This document shows, piece after piece, positions 44,317-54,602 of a stretch of DNA of 64,000 bases. The notes under the pieces are model-generated. The model saw nothing but the letters and a program-made list of their open reading frames with translations. It had not been told where the DNA came from and did not search any database. The stretch's first letter is position 1. The number at the start of each line of letters is the position of its first letter. The stretch spans positions 1,860,001 to 1,924,000 of the forward strand of contig NZ_CP054142.1 in NCBI RefSeq assembly GCF_017893965.1, given 5' to 3'. The position numbers were made by a program, and so were the translations under genes. The DNA is from Treponema parvum (GTDB lineage Bacteria; Spirochaetota; Spirochaetia; Treponematales; Treponemataceae).

Positions 44317-44402
44317 AAAAAACTTTTCAGATATCGCAACAGGCTTAAAGCTTAGCTGAAGGTTGCTGGAAGCTTCGCTGCAGAAGTCTGCAAAAGTTTT
44401 TT
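44317..44402 (+). promoter_or_regulatory. structured leader before the alcohol dehydrogenase gene
   Basis: AAAAAACTTTT (44317-44327) pairs with AAAAGTTTTTT (44392-44402), enclosing GCAAC/GTTGC (44336-44340 / 44362-44366) and a GAAGCTTC-like region. The 3' strand ends right before AGGAGG of the next gene, so folding could control both termination and start. Confidence 0.5.
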
Positions 44403-44413
44403 AGGAGGAAATT

Positions 44414-45487
44414 ATGGGAATTCCAAAAACAATGAAAGCATTGGTAGCTTACAGCAAAACGGATTACCGGCTTGAAACAAATTATCCCGTTCCCGAATGC
44501 GGAGACGACGATATCATCATCAAAACGGAAGGCTGCGGAATTTGCGCCGGAGATCTTAAATGCAAGCACGGCGCCGCAATGTTTTGGGGAGATGAAATTC
44601 AACCTTCATGGGTAGAACCGCCGTTCATACCCGGACATGAATTTCTAGGCCGCATAGTTGAAATAGGAAAAAATGTTAAAAATTTTAAAATAGGCGACAG
44701 GGTGATTCCTGAGCAGATCGTCCCTTGCGGCGAATGCCGTTTTTGTAAAGACGGACATTATTGGATGTGCCAGCCCCATCGTATTTTAGGTTTTTTCAAC
44801 AGCTGTAACGGCGGAATGGCCGAGTATGTGAAGCTTTCTAAAAATACAATAGTTCACAAAATACCCGACAAAACACCGCTCGAAGCGGCGCTTTTAATAG
44901 AGCCTTTTGCCTGTTCAAAACACTGCGTAGACAGAGCGGAAATAAAAGCTGAGGATATTTTAGTCATATCCGGTGCGGGAACGCTGGGGCTGGGTATGGT
45001 TACCTATGCTCGATCGCGAAATCCTAAAAAAATAATAACATTGGATCTGGTTGACGACAGGCTCAACAAGGCAAAAGAACTCGGATCGGATTTGGTATGG
45101 AATCCTAAAAAAACTGATGTGATCGCCGAAATAATGAAACTCACAGACGGTTACGGATGTGATATTTATATTGAAGCTACGGGAGCTCCGGCATCGGTAG
45201 TACAGGGCATGAAAATGATCCGTAAACTCGGAAGGTTTATAGAATTTTCCGTTTTCGCCGAGCAAACTTCGCTTGACTGGTCAATAATAGGCGACAGAAA
45301 AGAATTGGACGTAAGAGGATCCCATTTAAGCCCGTATTGTTATCCCTATGTCATAGAAAATATCACAAACGGTAAATTAAAAACCGACGGTATAGTGAGC
45401 TCCGTTTTTAAACTGGAAGACTGGGAATCCGCCTTTGAATATGCAGGCGGCAAACACGGCGACTATAAGGTGGCTTTTAAATTCTGA
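44414..45487 (+). CDS. zinc-dependent alcohol dehydrogenase (MDR family)
   Basis: A 357-residue NAD(P)-dependent dehydrogenase. Catalytic zinc ligands lie in GCGICAGDLK and GHEFLG, the structural zinc loop is CGECRFCKDGHYWMC, and the Rossmann motif is SGAGTLGLGMV near residue 192. It belongs with sorbitol/threonine/erythritol-type dehydrogenases; the polyol or hydroxy acid substrate is unknown. AGGAGG is seven bases upstream. It closes the cluster before a bidirectional terminator. Confidence 0.86.
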   Translation: MGIPKTMKALVAYSKTDYRLETNYPVPECGDDDIIIKTEGCGICAGDLKCKHGAAMFWGDEIQPSWVEPPFIPGHEFLGRIVEIGKNVKNFKIGDRVIPEQIVPCGECRFCKDGHYWMCQPHRILGFFNSCNGGMAEYVKLSKNTIVHKIPDKTPLEAALLIEPFACSKHCVDRAEIKAEDILVISGAGTLGLGMVTYARSRNPKKIITLDLVDDRLNKAKELGSDLVWNPKKTDVIAEIMKLTDGYGCDIYIEATGAPASVVQGMKMIRKLGRFIEFSVFAEQTSLDWSIIGDRKELDVRGSHLSPYCYPYVIENITNGKLKTDGIVSSVFKLEDWESAFEYAGGKHGDYKVAFKF

Positions 45488-45526
45488 TCCTTAAAACCCG
45501 TCACCGCAGAAAGCCTTCGGCTTATC

Positions 45527-45564
45527 GGGGATGTGAAAAAGCATTCAACTTTTGAAACATCCCC
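45527..45564. terminator. bidirectional terminator between adh and V-ATPase operon
   Basis: GGGGATGT (45527-45534) pairs with ACATCCCC (45557-45564), with an inner AAAAG/CTTTT helix. It lies directly against the atpD stop, and serves convergent genes. Confidence 0.8.
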
Positions 45565-45565
45565 T

Positions 45566-46183
45566 TTATGCCTTTCGGCGCTTTAGCGACTTAAGGACAA
45601 AAACACTTTCGCGTTCGCGCTCTTCAAGCACGCTTTCTATATACTTTTTTGTATCCCAAGCCTGCGGAATGACCATTTTATTGAGCGCATTTACACGGCG
45701 TTGAGTCTTTTTGACTTCTCCCGCAAGGCGCCACACTATCGTTCTGATCGAAGCCATCTGCGCAAGCAGCGTGAGCAGTTTAAAAAACTCCGCCATAACC
45801 TTATCGCTTTCGGCGAGAGTTCCCAAAAACGAATAAAATAAGCGTTGAGGCGGCAGTTCCACGTCTATTGAATGAAACTTCATGCCCCCGATAGTGACGG
45901 GTTTTTCTTTTATCGTAAAATCATATTGAACGGAATGAGACAGCTGTTCCATGCGGTCCATGCCTGCGGCTATAAGCATTTTTTTTAACGCAGGATAAGC
46001 TTTCGTTACAACCTTGTCTATATCGCGTTCAAGCAGTTTTACGCGTTCCACCATGTGCATAAGTTCCATGACGAGAATTTCGCGTTTTTGCTCGAGCAAA
46101 TCGTACCCGCTTTGCGAAACGGCCAGCTGCTCGTTCATCTTAAGCAAATTCGATTTTGTAGGTGCAATGTTAAGTTTCGCCAT
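45566..46183 (-). CDS. atpD: V/A-type ATP synthase subunit D
   Basis: A 205-residue rotor-shaft subunit with the antiparallel coiled coil typical of V/A-type D: IAPTKSNLLKMNEQLAVSQSGYDLLEQKREILVMELM at the N-terminus and RTIVWRLAGEVKKTQRRVNALNKMVIPQ near 150. It rotates with the ring, coupling proton flow to A3B3. Last gene of the operon. Confidence 0.93.
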   Translation of the reverse strand: MAKLNIAPTKSNLLKMNEQLAVSQSGYDLLEQKREILVMELMHMVERVKLLERDIDKVVTKAYPALKKMLIAAGMDRMEQLSHSVQYDFTIKEKPVTIGGMKFHSIDVELPPQRLFYSFLGTLAESDKVMAEFFKLLTLLAQMASIRTIVWRLAGEVKKTQRRVNALNKMVIPQAWDTKKYIESVLEERERESVFVLKSLKRRKA

Positions 46184-46206
46184 TTTACGCCGCTTTGCCG
46201 TCCCGC

Positions 46207-47589
46207 TTATGTTTCTTTTGCAGGCATGTACTTATCGATCATATCGCTCTTTATGCGATACAGATCCTCACGCGGCAAACCGGAAAGGAGCTTCCATCCG
46301 ATGTCCAATGTCTGTTCTATAGTGCGGTTTTCATATTCATCCTGGCAAAAGAATTTCTGTTCAAGTTCTTCGCCGAAATGCAAATAACACTTATCCGATT
46401 CCGAAAGTTCTTCTTCGCCGATGATCGCCGCAAGATTTCTTATGGACTTTACCTTTGAGTAAGCCGCAAACAATTGCGCCGAAACGGCGGCATGGTCTTC
46501 CCTTGTCATCTTATCGCCGATACCGTCTTTCATTAGACGCGAAAGGCTCGGGAGTCCCGCCACAGGCGGATACATTCCCTTTTGCGACATTTCACGATCA
46601 AGGACTATCTGCCCTTCCGTGATATAGCCTGTAAGATCGGGGATCGGATGGCTTATGTCGTCGTTAGGCATTGTGAGAATAGGGATCTGAGTTATAGAAC
46701 CTTCGGAATCTTTTATTCGGCCGGCGCGCTCATAAAGTTCCGCAAGATCGGAATACAGATAGCCGGGATAGCCCTTTCGTCCGGGAACTTCTCCGCGCGT
46801 AGTAGATATTTCCCGCAAGGCCTCGCAATAGTTTGTCATATCGGTCATTACGACAAGAACGTGCATTCCTTTTTTATATGCCAAATATTCCGCCGCCGTA
46901 AGAGCGCACCTTGGCGTTATTATGCGTTCAATTGAAGGAGCGTCCGCCAAAGACTGAAACATGACGACCTTTGCCAAAACTCCCGATTCCTCAAAAGTGT
47001 CTATAAAAAAACGCGCTACGTCGTATTTTATGCCCATTCCTGCAAAGACCATCACAAACTGGCTGTCGCTGTTTTTAAGCCTGGCCTGCCGTATGATCTG
47101 CGCCGCAAGTTTATTGTGAGGAAGTCCGTTTCCGCTGAATATGGGCAGCTTTTGTCCGCGTATAAGCGTATTCATCCCGTCTATCGATGAAATTCCGGTT
47201 TGAATAAAATCTCTGGGGTAAATGCGCGCATACGGGTTTATGGGATCGCCGTTTACATTTACGCTTTCGTCTGAAATTATTTTAGGATAGCCGTCAATAG
47301 GTTCTCCCAATCCGTTGAAAATTCGTCCCAAAAGCCCTTCGCCTACGCGGAGTTCAAGCGGCCGATCCAAAAATTCGAACGTGGTTCTGCCTAAATCAAG
47401 ACCTGTGGTCGAACCGAAGATCTGTACCACGGCCGCCTCGTCTGAAATATCTATAATGCGTCCCGTGCGTTTTTCGCCGCTGCGGTCGCGTACGTAAACG
47501 GTTTCTCCGTAAAAAACATTTTCAGTGCGGCGGACAATCATAATAGGTCCGTCTATAGAATTTAGTCCGCGATATTCTATTCCTTTCAT
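46207..47589 (-). CDS. atpB: V/A-type ATP synthase subunit B
   Basis: A 460-residue noncatalytic subunit; the P-loop of subunit A is replaced ([12 protein letters not shown]), as expected. [19 protein letters not shown] near 280 and the [11 protein letters not shown] segment are conserved. The ATG overlaps the subunit A stop by four bases (ATGA). Confidence 0.96.
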   Translation of the reverse strand: MKGIEYRGLNSIDGPIMIVRRTENVFYGETVYVRDRSGEKRTGRIIDISDEAAVVQIFGSTTGLDLGRTTFEFLDRPLELRVGEGLLGRIFNGLGEPIDGYPKIISDESVNVNGDPINPYARIYPRDFIQTGISSIDGMNTLIRGQKLPIFSGNGLPHNKLAAQIIRQARLKNSDSQFVMVFAGMGIKYDVARFFIDTFEESGVLAKVVMFQSLADAPSIERIITPRCALTAAEYLAYKKGMHVLVVMTDMTNYCEALREISTTRGEVPGRKGYPGYLYSDLAELYERAGRIKDSEGSITQIPILTMPNDDISHPIPDLTGYITEGQIVLDREMSQKGMYPPVAGLPSLSRLMKDGIGDKMTREDHAAVSAQLFAAYSKVKSIRNLAAIIGEEELSESDKCYLHFGEELEQKFFCQDEYENRTIEQTLDIGWKLLSGLPREDLYRIKSDMIDKYMPAKET

Positions 47590-49373
47590 GCAATACCCAC
47601 TTTATGATAGATCTTTTCAAGCTCGCTCATCTGCGTATCAAGATGTCCCTCTATTTCCTTGATCTTATCGAGCCGGTCGTTGGGAATTTCCGATTTTATG
47701 CGCGTAATCTCTTCTTTTACGGGAAGGGCGTTTACCCTTACGAGCGGAGCACCTTCCTTTATGACGGCAAGCGCACGGCGGTAAAAATCCATCATGAGAA
47801 CAAGAATTGCGATCTGTTTTTCCGAAATGCAATAAGTATCGATAGGATCAAAAGAATTCTGCTGTAAAAATCCGTTTTTTATCATATCCGCTACGGCAAG
47901 AAGAAGTCTCTCGGCTTCGGGCAAGGCGTCAGGCCCTATAAGACGGACGATCTGCTGCAGACGCTGCTCTTTTTTAAGCAGATCGAGGGCTTCTAGTCTG
48001 ACCGTCGCCCATTCGGGATCGTGCTTTTCCCACCAGTCCTTAACTTCGTCAGCATATTCGGAGTATGAATCTATCCAGCTTATCGCAGGATAGTGCCGCG
48101 CGTTTGCAAGTTCTCTGTCGAGCCCCCAAAAACAGCGTATAAAACGCTTCGTATGCTGCGTAACAGGTTCGGAAAAATCTCCGCCGGGAGGCGATACCGC
48201 TCCGATTACCGAAACCGAGCCCTCTTTTCCGCAAAGCGAAGTTACCCTTCCCGCTCTTTCATAAAATTCGGCAAGACGCGTTGGAAGATAAGCCGGAAAT
48301 CCTTCTTCCGCAGGCATTTCTTCCATTCGACCGGAAAGCTCGCGAAGAGCTTCTGCCCAGCGGCTTGTAGAATCGGCCATTATAGCTACGGCCATACCCA
48401 TGTCGCGGTAATACTCCGCAAGCGTAATACCCGAATAAAGGGAAACTTCGCGCGCCGCTACGGGCATGTTCGAAGTGTTAGCAATGAGAATCGTTCTTTC
48501 CATAAGGGAGCGTCCCGTTCTGGGATCCACTATCTCGGGAAATTCGTTTAAAACTTCGGTCATTTCGTTGCCGCGCTCTCCGCACCCTATGTATACGATC
48601 AAGTCCGCGTCGCACCACTTTGCTATAGCGTGCTGCGTCATGGTTTTACCGGTACCGAAACCGCCGGGGATAGCAGCCGTTCCCCCTTTCGAAAGCGGAA
48701 AAAATACGTCGATCACACGAAGACCGGTAACAAGCGGCTCCGTAACCGAAAGTTTTTGCATATACGGACGCGGCTTTCTCACAGGCCAATACTGCGAAAG
48801 TTTTATCTCTTCATCCAATTCCGTTGTGCCGATGACGTCTTCAATCGTATAATCGCCGCTTCCTGCAAATGTTTTAAGCGTACGACCGCGCACGGTCGGA
48901 GGAACCGCAATTGTATGAACTATGGAATTTGTTTCCTGCACGACGCCCAAGACGGCTCCGGGAAAAATTGCAGAACCGGCCGTTATTTTGCTTCCGTCGG
49001 AGACGGATCCCTGCTCAAAATGCCACTTCTTTTCAACGTCAAGAGGTTTTGTCCGTTGACCCGGCAAAAGAAAAGCGCCGCCGTCTTCATACATGGATTT
49101 AAGAGGCCTCTGGATACCGTCGTAGATAGTACCCACAAGCCCCGGTCCCAGTCGCAGCGAAAGAGGACGCTCTATACAGACAACCTTTTCGCCTACGTGA
49201 AGCCCTGTCACATCTTCATAGACCTGAAGCGTGGCCTTTCCCCTGTCCTGACGGATTATCTCGCCTATAAGCTCTTTTTCGCCCACGTTTACTACGTCGT
49301 AAAGACCGCAGCCGTCAAGACCTTCGGCAAATACTATAGGACCAGATATGCGAGTGATTCTTCCTTCAATCAT
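47586..49373 (-). CDS. atpA: V/A-type ATP synthase catalytic subunit A
   Basis: A 595-residue catalytic subunit. The P-loop is [17 protein letters not shown] near residue 235, with the V-type bulge insert (about 110-200), and [24 protein letters not shown] near 385. The ATG overlaps the subunit E stop by four bases. Catalyses ATP synthesis or hydrolysis on the cytoplasmic side. Confidence 0.97.
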   Translation of the reverse strand: MIEGRITRISGPIVFAEGLDGCGLYDVVNVGEKELIGEIIRQDRGKATLQVYEDVTGLHVGEKVVCIERPLSLRLGPGLVGTIYDGIQRPLKSMYEDGGAFLLPGQRTKPLDVEKKWHFEQGSVSDGSKITAGSAIFPGAVLGVVQETNSIVHTIAVPPTVRGRTLKTFAGSGDYTIEDVIGTTELDEEIKLSQYWPVRKPRPYMQKLSVTEPLVTGLRVIDVFFPLSKGGTAAIPGGFGTGKTMTQHAIAKWCDADLIVYIGCGERGNEMTEVLNEFPEIVDPRTGRSLMERTILIANTSNMPVAAREVSLYSGITLAEYYRDMGMAVAIMADSTSRWAEALRELSGRMEEMPAEEGFPAYLPTRLAEFYERAGRVTSLCGKEGSVSVIGAVSPPGGDFSEPVTQHTKRFIRCFWGLDRELANARHYPAISWIDSYSEYADEVKDWWEKHDPEWATVRLEALDLLKKEQRLQQIVRLIGPDALPEAERLLLAVADMIKNGFLQQNSFDPIDTYCISEKQIAILVLMMDFYRRALAVIKEGAPLVRVNALPVKEEITRIKSEIPNDRLDKIKEIEGHLDTQMSELEKIYHKVGIA

Positions 49374-50008
49374 TCAGGCAACCTCCCGCCGAACAAAGTT
49401 TCCGCAAGTTTTTTGCTTTGCGTTTCTTCTATTTCGGAAACCAATTCTTCCAAAGTAAGGCGACAGCGCACGGACTTGTCTTCCGACTCAAGAATAACTC
49501 CTTCATGTATACTTATTCCGCCGGTTTCCATTTGTCCGGTCTTTTCAAAGGTAGTCTCTTTGCAAGAGATCAAATCGCTTCCTAAAACCGAAAGAAAATA
49601 TTTTTTTGCATATTCCGCGTTAAAACCATAAACAAGAGCATTTATCTTTTTTCCCGTTATATTACCTTTTAGCTTATTAAAAAGAATTTTTATAAGCTCG
49701 AAGCGTTTTTCTTGGGACATAGTTTTCAAATAAGAATCTATTGAAGAAGAGACCGCATCTTCTATAAAAGAAGCCAGAAACCTTCCTTTTTCAATAGGGA
49801 GAGCCGCTTCGGTATCGTGTAAAAACTTCTTAATCTTTTGCTCGTACAGGTCGCCCTGCTCTTTTGCGGCGCCTTCCAGACGCGTTGCAACTCCGTCGAG
49901 TATGCGCTGCGCTTCACGATCCGCATCAGCTAAAATTTTTTCAGCTTTTTTTCTTGCATCGGCCTGTATTTCTTTATCAAGAATTTCGGTCGAACGTAAT
50001 TCTTCCAT
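49370..50008 (-). CDS. atpE: V/A-type ATP synthase subunit E
   Basis: A 212-residue peripheral-stalk protein: a long charged N-terminal helix ([23 protein letters not shown]) and a compact C-terminal end ([25 protein letters not shown]). Size and place before subunit A are typical; sequence conservation in this subunit is low. Confidence 0.8.
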   Translation of the reverse strand: MEELRSTEILDKEIQADARKKAEKILADADREAQRILDGVATRLEGAAKEQGDLYEQKIKKFLHDTEAALPIEKGRFLASFIEDAVSSSIDSYLKTMSQEKRFELIKILFNKLKGNITGKKINALVYGFNAEYAKKYFLSVLGSDLISCKETTFEKTGQMETGGISIHEGVILESEDKSVRCRLTLEELVSEIEETQSKKLAETLFGGRLPE

Positions 50009-50037
50009 GCTGTGTTACCTTATAAAACGATCCTGCT

Positions 50038-50373
50038 TTAAACTTTTACGCCGATCGCTTCTCTTATTGCCTCAGTCAATGTTTTTTTGCCCTGCAGATG
50101 CCCTTGAATGCCGGGAATCTCGACTATAAGCGGATAATCGCCTTTTTTTTGCCATTCAAGAACTTCGCTTTCGAGCATTACCGTAATGTTTTCGGTCAAA
50201 ATCAGAACCTTAGGGCGGCCGCCTTCTATCGGAGTAGATAAAACGCCGCCTCTTCCTGTTACTCTGTTAAACGCTTCGAGCGCTTCGTTCCGGTTTACGG
50301 CCGCCGTTCCTTGAACGCCTACAAGAGCAAACGCAAGGACTAGCTCCCTTTCACCGATTATAAAATATTCCAT
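50038..50373 (-). CDS. atpF: V/A-type ATP synthase subunit F
   Basis: A 111-residue Rossmann-like rotor protein, MEYFIIGERELVLAFALVGVQG at the start and GDYPLIVEIPG near 80. The start ATG (50373) overlaps the subunit K stop by one base (TAATG), indicating coupling; the longer frame from 50418 is excluded. Confidence 0.88.
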   Translation of the reverse strand: MEYFIIGERELVLAFALVGVQGTAAVNRNEALEAFNRVTGRGGVLSTPIEGGRPKVLILTENITVMLESEVLEWQKKGDYPLIVEIPGIQGHLQGKKTLTEAIREAIGVKV

Positions 50374-50669
50374 TATTGAATAATGATAAGCAGCGCTACG
50401 AGGAATCCCCACAGGCAAATACCTTCCGCAAGCCCTACGAACGGCAGCGCCTTACCTGAAAGTTCCGCATTCTCGCTCATCGCGCCCATGGCGGCGGCGC
50501 CTATCTTGCCTACGGCCATTCCGCCTCCTATGCAAGCGATTCCTACGGCAAGAGCGGCCGCAAAATATTTAAGCACCGAACCTCTCACGGCTGAAGACGC
50601 ACTTCCCTGTGCAAAAAGAACTGCTCCACACAACATAACCTGAACAAATACAAATAATCTCTTATTCAT
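50373..50669 (-). CDS. atpK: V/A-type ATP synthase subunit K (rotor ring)
   Basis: A 98-residue ring subunit. Residues 1-22 look like a cleavable signal (LFVFVQVMLCGAVLFAQGS), then a single two-helix hairpin follows with the ion-binding Glu in VGLAEGICLW near residue 82. Many V-type K proteins have two hairpins (four helices), so this short form resembles F-type c in size. The Na+-type Gln/Ser ligands next to Glu are not obvious, suggesting H+, as an inference. Confidence 0.88.
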   Translation of the reverse strand: MNKRLFVFVQVMLCGAVLFAQGSASSAVRGSVLKYFAAALAVGIACIGGGMAVGKIGAAAMGAMSENAELSGKALPFVGLAEGICLWGFLVALLIIIQ

Positions 50670-50744
50670 ACTATAAACACCCCTACACCTTATAAAGATC
50701 TGTTTTTAATGTAAAACCGCGTCAAGGCGGTATATTTGCATATT

Positions 50745-52727
50745 TTATGTATAATAAAATCCGAAAGGTTTAAATTCTCTTCCCGTCTCGTTAAAGAATT
50801 TCGAAAAGAATTCGTAATATTGCAGACGGATCACTTGAATGGCTACGATCATTCCTTCCAAAACTATTACCGTAGCGTTACCCAAGATTAAGATCGCAAT
50901 GCCGCCCGCTCCGCCTGCAAGATGCGTCATAGTGTTAATTATATAGCCTAAAACCGCATGCGACAGGGCGAAAGCGCCTACGCGCATAAAACTTATCGTG
51001 TTTGAAAGATAATTCGAAATAACTTCAATCACTTCAACCAAGCCCGCTATAACCGCCGCTCCGAACCCGTTTTCAAATACGGGGTGGCGCCCTTCGATGA
51101 GGCGTTCCAAAATTTCACCGTATGCCGCGCCGAACAGGGTAAGCCCAATGATAACCCAGTCGTAGATTTCGGGAACATGTCCGAAAGCCGCAAGCCTTAC
51201 CGCAAAGACTATCACATACCAGAAAAAAAGCGCTCCGGAGAGTCCCGTCTTGCCGAAGAGAGCGCCGCCCCAATGTTTCCGGTTAAACTGATTTATTATG
51301 TTGATAATTAGCCCGCAAGTATTGATGACAAATCCTACCGCGATGGAAAATCCGAAAAACATAAACATGTTTTTTATTGATTGCGGATCCGAAGCCGGGC
51401 GCATAGGCAGGATTGGAGATCTCGACGTGCCGAAAAGCCCCGTAACGTAATGAGCGAACGGTTCCAAAAGAGTTTCGTTTGAAAAAAATTCTCCGGTTAA
51501 AAGTCCCATTATGGAAGAACTCACTCCTATAGCCATAAAGACGGGAGCAAATTTATTCCAACCGCCTACTTTAACGATCTTTTTAGCTAAAAGCAGCCCG
51601 AACAATAAAAAGACAAGCCCCTGTCCCAGATCGCCGAACATGATACCGAAAAGCAGCGTAAAAAACAACGCGACGAAGGGCGTAGGATCGACGGAGCCGT
51701 AAACGGGAGATCCGTAACTGAAGATCATTCTGCCGAAGGCGCCTACGAGTTTTCCGTGTTTAAGCTGTACGGGAACCTGCTGGCGTCCGGATATGACGGC
51801 GGGAATTTCCGAAGGTTTGTATTCCCGTATCGCAATCCTGCCTTCAGTGAGCACATCCAGATCATGCATGATCTGCTGAGTCGCATACGCGGGAATCCAT
51901 CCCGTAATGCGATAAACCATGTGTGTAGCCTCAAGCCTGTTTTCCATCTCACGCACTTGTTTTGCTATCGAAAAGACGCCCAAAAGATGCAAAAGCATAT
52001 CCTTATGGGTGTCCGTAAAATTCTTTCTCTCTTCGGAAACGACGGCAAGCTGTTTTTCAGCCTCGGAGGACTTGGTTTTGAGACCTTCGAGAACGTCGTC
52101 AGGAATGCCTTTAAAATCCTTAGGAATTTCCATTTCTACAAAACCGTGCCGCTTTAATTCCGAGTCAAGAGCAAATCGTCCCTTTTTGGACGACGCCGCG
52201 AGTATGCGCGACTTATCGTCACCGAGTTGTATTATGGCGGCTCTGTCTCCGACGGCGAATTTAAGTTCATCAACCAGCGAAGGATCGATCTTTCCTATGC
52301 GCAATGTAAGAAAAGAAAGGTGTTCAAGATCGGAATATGAAGCCTTCAAATTTGAAAAAGCCAGAGCTTCTCTGTAAGCTTCTTTTACGTGCCGAGCGTT
52401 TTCGGTCACTTCTTTTTCCCTTTCTTTAAGTTCGTCTACGGCCGACAAAAAATTTTGAGCTTTATCGTAGTCGTCGCGATCGGGAAGAGAACAATCCAGT
52501 ACGTCGCTTCTGTCTTGAATGTTCAGATATGCGCGGCACTGCTGCAAAGAGGAAAAAATTTCATGTTCTTTATCGTTCTTCGTGTTTTCATCGGATACAT
52601 TTTCATAAGAGGAAATTTGATTTTCAAATTGAAAAACGGCGCGTTTACCTAAAAACTCGATTATGCGTGCAATATCCTGTTTTAATACCATCAGCTCAAC
52701 AAGCCGCATCTGCGTCGTTCTTGCCAT
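50745..52727 (-). CDS. atpI: V/A-type ATP synthase subunit I (a subunit)
   Basis: A 660-residue stator/ion-channel subunit: cytoplasmic N-terminal half (residues 1-330) with coiled-coil segments, then seven to eight membrane helices with the conserved FGIMFGDLGQGLVFLLFGLLLAKK near 380 and the proton-path Arg region SNTISFMRVGAFALSHAVL near 570. It starts three bases after the subunit C stop. Confidence 0.94.
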   Translation of the reverse strand: MARTTQMRLVELMVLKQDIARIIEFLGKRAVFQFENQISSYENVSDENTKNDKEHEIFSSLQQCRAYLNIQDRSDVLDCSLPDRDDYDKAQNFLSAVDELKEREKEVTENARHVKEAYREALAFSNLKASYSDLEHLSFLTLRIGKIDPSLVDELKFAVGDRAAIIQLGDDKSRILAASSKKGRFALDSELKRHGFVEMEIPKDFKGIPDDVLEGLKTKSSEAEKQLAVVSEERKNFTDTHKDMLLHLLGVFSIAKQVREMENRLEATHMVYRITGWIPAYATQQIMHDLDVLTEGRIAIREYKPSEIPAVISGRQQVPVQLKHGKLVGAFGRMIFSYGSPVYGSVDPTPFVALFFTLLFGIMFGDLGQGLVFLLFGLLLAKKIVKVGGWNKFAPVFMAIGVSSSIMGLLTGEFFSNETLLEPFAHYVTGLFGTSRSPILPMRPASDPQSIKNMFMFFGFSIAVGFVINTCGLIINIINQFNRKHWGGALFGKTGLSGALFFWYVIVFAVRLAAFGHVPEIYDWVIIGLTLFGAAYGEILERLIEGRHPVFENGFGAAVIAGLVEVIEVISNYLSNTISFMRVGAFALSHAVLGYIINTMTHLAGGAGGIAILILGNATVIVLEGMIVAIQVIRLQYYEFFSKFFNETGREFKPFGFYYT

Positions 52728-52730
52728 CCT

Positions 52731-53756
52731 CTACCTCTGCTTCGCCGGCGCAATACCGGCCAATTCCATTACCTGTGTCTCATCGACGCCCATACGCAGC
52801 GCTTCGGATGCGGCGCAGACAGTTTCATATTCATTCTGCTTGATCTTAAACCAGCATACCATGACCATAGCCGTCAGCGGATACTGATGCATTTTTTTTA
52901 ACGCCTTTCGATTAAAAATTCTGCGGAAATACTGTTCAACCCAGCACGGATCCAACGTCCACTCGCCCCCCTCTTCATGAGGATTAAGAGCGTCTTCATA
53001 TTTCCAGCCGCTCCAGTCCGAATAGGCGTTTATATCCTTATCGAGGATAGAGAGCGCTAGAGCGGCGAACAAATCTTTTTCATTCTTATGATCGTCGGCA
53101 AATATCAACTGAGCAATAATATCATCTTTTTTCATATCGTAATAGACTTTAAGACGCATCGCCCAAATAATATTTTTAAAAATTATGTCCTCAAGTATAA
53201 AATCGCGCACAAACGGGCGCTCCGAACGCGGAAGCTCGTCTATGGACTTCCAAAGATTTTTTACGTACTGAAAATCAAGCCTTTTGTCCAAGGCCTGCAT
53301 ATCCTGAGCGGAAGGAATTCTATCGTACCAATAAAAAGGCGTGTTTTCCGTAATCTTAACCAAATCGGGCCATTCCTTATAATTTATTATATTATAAGGA
53401 CTTACGTCTATCACTTGTGGCATGTTTTTTTCATTTTTGGAAAGAGCGGTCGCAATGCTTTTTAAATTCTCATAATCGTAATACTGCAAAAGCGACAAAG
53501 ACACCGCGTCGGGTTTGGGATACATAGCCAGCAATTTTTTGTATTGTAAAATAAATTCCTGCAAAGCCTTTCTTTCGATCTCTTCGGCAAGCACTTGGCC
53601 GGGTACCGAAGGCATTTCTTGTGTAAAAAGAAGCGCCCACAATTCAGGCAGAGAATGTACTGAAAATAACTTTATTGCTTTAGGCCCTACAAACGATTTT
53701 TGTAGCATTCCGTTTGCCTTTGCATTTACATATGCGGCAGCATCAGAACGACTCAT
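52731..53756 (-). CDS. atpC: V/A-type ATP synthase subunit C (d-like)
   Basis: A 341-residue all-helical subunit that links the rotor ring to the central stalk. Features include AAAYVNAKANGMLQKSF at the N-terminus and LERYFRRIFNRKAL-like WVEQYFRRIFNRKALKKM near 290. Sequence is poorly conserved, so the call rests on these and on its place between G and I. Confidence 0.75.
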   Translation of the reverse strand: MSRSDAAAYVNAKANGMLQKSFVGPKAIKLFSVHSLPELWALLFTQEMPSVPGQVLAEEIERKALQEFILQYKKLLAMYPKPDAVSLSLLQYYDYENLKSIATALSKNEKNMPQVIDVSPYNIINYKEWPDLVKITENTPFYWYDRIPSAQDMQALDKRLDFQYVKNLWKSIDELPRSERPFVRDFILEDIIFKNIIWAMRLKVYYDMKKDDIIAQLIFADDHKNEKDLFAALALSILDKDINAYSDWSGWKYEDALNPHEEGGEWTLDPCWVEQYFRRIFNRKALKKMHQYPLTAMVMVCWFKIKQNEYETVCAASEALRMGVDETQVMELAGIAPAKQR

Positions 53757-53765
53757 TTTTTATCC

Positions 53766-54077
53766 TTACACCGCAAACAAAACGGAATCCAACAATGCGT
53801 TAAAAGCGAAAACGTCCTTTTGAATTTTGCTTACGCCGGATTTATAAGAGTCAAGAGCCTCGTTGTGAGAGGCCTTGATTTCAGAAATCCTCGTCTGAAG
53901 ATCTTTCTCCAGTTTATCGATCAGGATTGAATACTTTTTTTTATATTCCTCATCAGCTTGAGCGCGAGCCGACGTAAGGCGCTTTGACGCTTCGCCTTGA
54001 GCGTCCGAAACAAGCTGCATAGCTGTTTTTTCTACACCAAGAAGATGATCGATAGCATTCATTTCATCTTTTTCCAT
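53766..54077 (-). CDS. V/A-type ATP synthase subunit G/H
   Basis: A 103-residue, mostly helical, heptad-rich protein (NAIDHLLGVEKTAMQLVSDAQGEASKRLTSARAQADEEYKKKYS) expected to form the peripheral stalk with subunit E. The start is moved to 54077 because GGAG lies six bases upstream. First V-ATPase gene, 39 bases after ptsN. Confidence 0.78.
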   Translation of the reverse strand: MEKDEMNAIDHLLGVEKTAMQLVSDAQGEASKRLTSARAQADEEYKKKYSILIDKLEKDLQTRISEIKASHNEALDSYKSGVSKIQKDVFAFNALLDSVLFAV

Positions 54078-54116
54078 ACTCATCTCCGCAAGGTTAAAAT
54101 TTTATTTCCGGATTTT

Positions 54117-54587
54117 CTAGTAATCGCTCTCCATCGCTTCTTCATAAGAGCGAATCGCGTCATATACTTCCTGCGGAGATTTTTTTTGCATAAGAGCCTT
54201 GCATAATTCCTGATGATGAAGAAGATCGGCAAATTGCTTCATTATTTGAAGGTGCCGTTGCGTTTCCTTAGGAGCGAAGAGCAGCATAAAAACGATATGC
54301 ACGGGCTTATTATCCATAGCGTCATAGTCGACTCCCGTAAAGCTTATCCCCAAGGCGCCGACAACGCCGTTTACGGACGGACTTATGGCATGAGGAACCG
54401 CGATCCCCGGCATGATCCCCGTGGTCATTTTATTTTCACGTTCTTTTAACGCCGTCAAGGCTTCGGAACGATTGATATACGGTTGCGCGGAAACAATGAC
54501 TTCAAGCATTTCTTCAAAAACTTCGTCTTTATCTTCGCTTTCCAAACCGACGATAATATTCTCCGGAGGAAAAATATCTGAAAACAT
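54117..54587 (-). CDS. ptsN: PTS EIIA-Ntr type protein
   Basis: A 156-residue phosphotransferase IIA domain with the phospho-His in IMPGIAVPHAISPSV near 68 and HIVFMLLFAPKETQRHL near 100. Such proteins are regulatory in bacteria with partial PTS. GAGG lies seven bases upstream. Unusual: it lies inside a secG-ptsN-V-ATPase operon, which hints at coupling of ATPase expression to PTS-Ntr state; this is inference. Confidence 0.88.
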   Translation of the reverse strand: MFSDIFPPENIIVGLESEDKDEVFEEMLEVIVSAQPYINRSEALTALKERENKMTTGIMPGIAVPHAISPSVNGVVGALGISFTGVDYDAMDNKPVHIVFMLLFAPKETQRHLQIMKQFADLLHHQELCKALMQKKSPQEVYDAIRSYEEAMESDY

Positions 54588-54602
54588 ACCAAATCCTCAA
54601 AA

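Noticed and set aside
48630-49631. Plus-strand open frame of 333 codons opposite V-ATPase subunits A and E
   Set aside because: It is long only because the antisense strand of atpA is stop-poor; basic, Cys/Arg/His-rich composition, no ribosome binding site and no domain.
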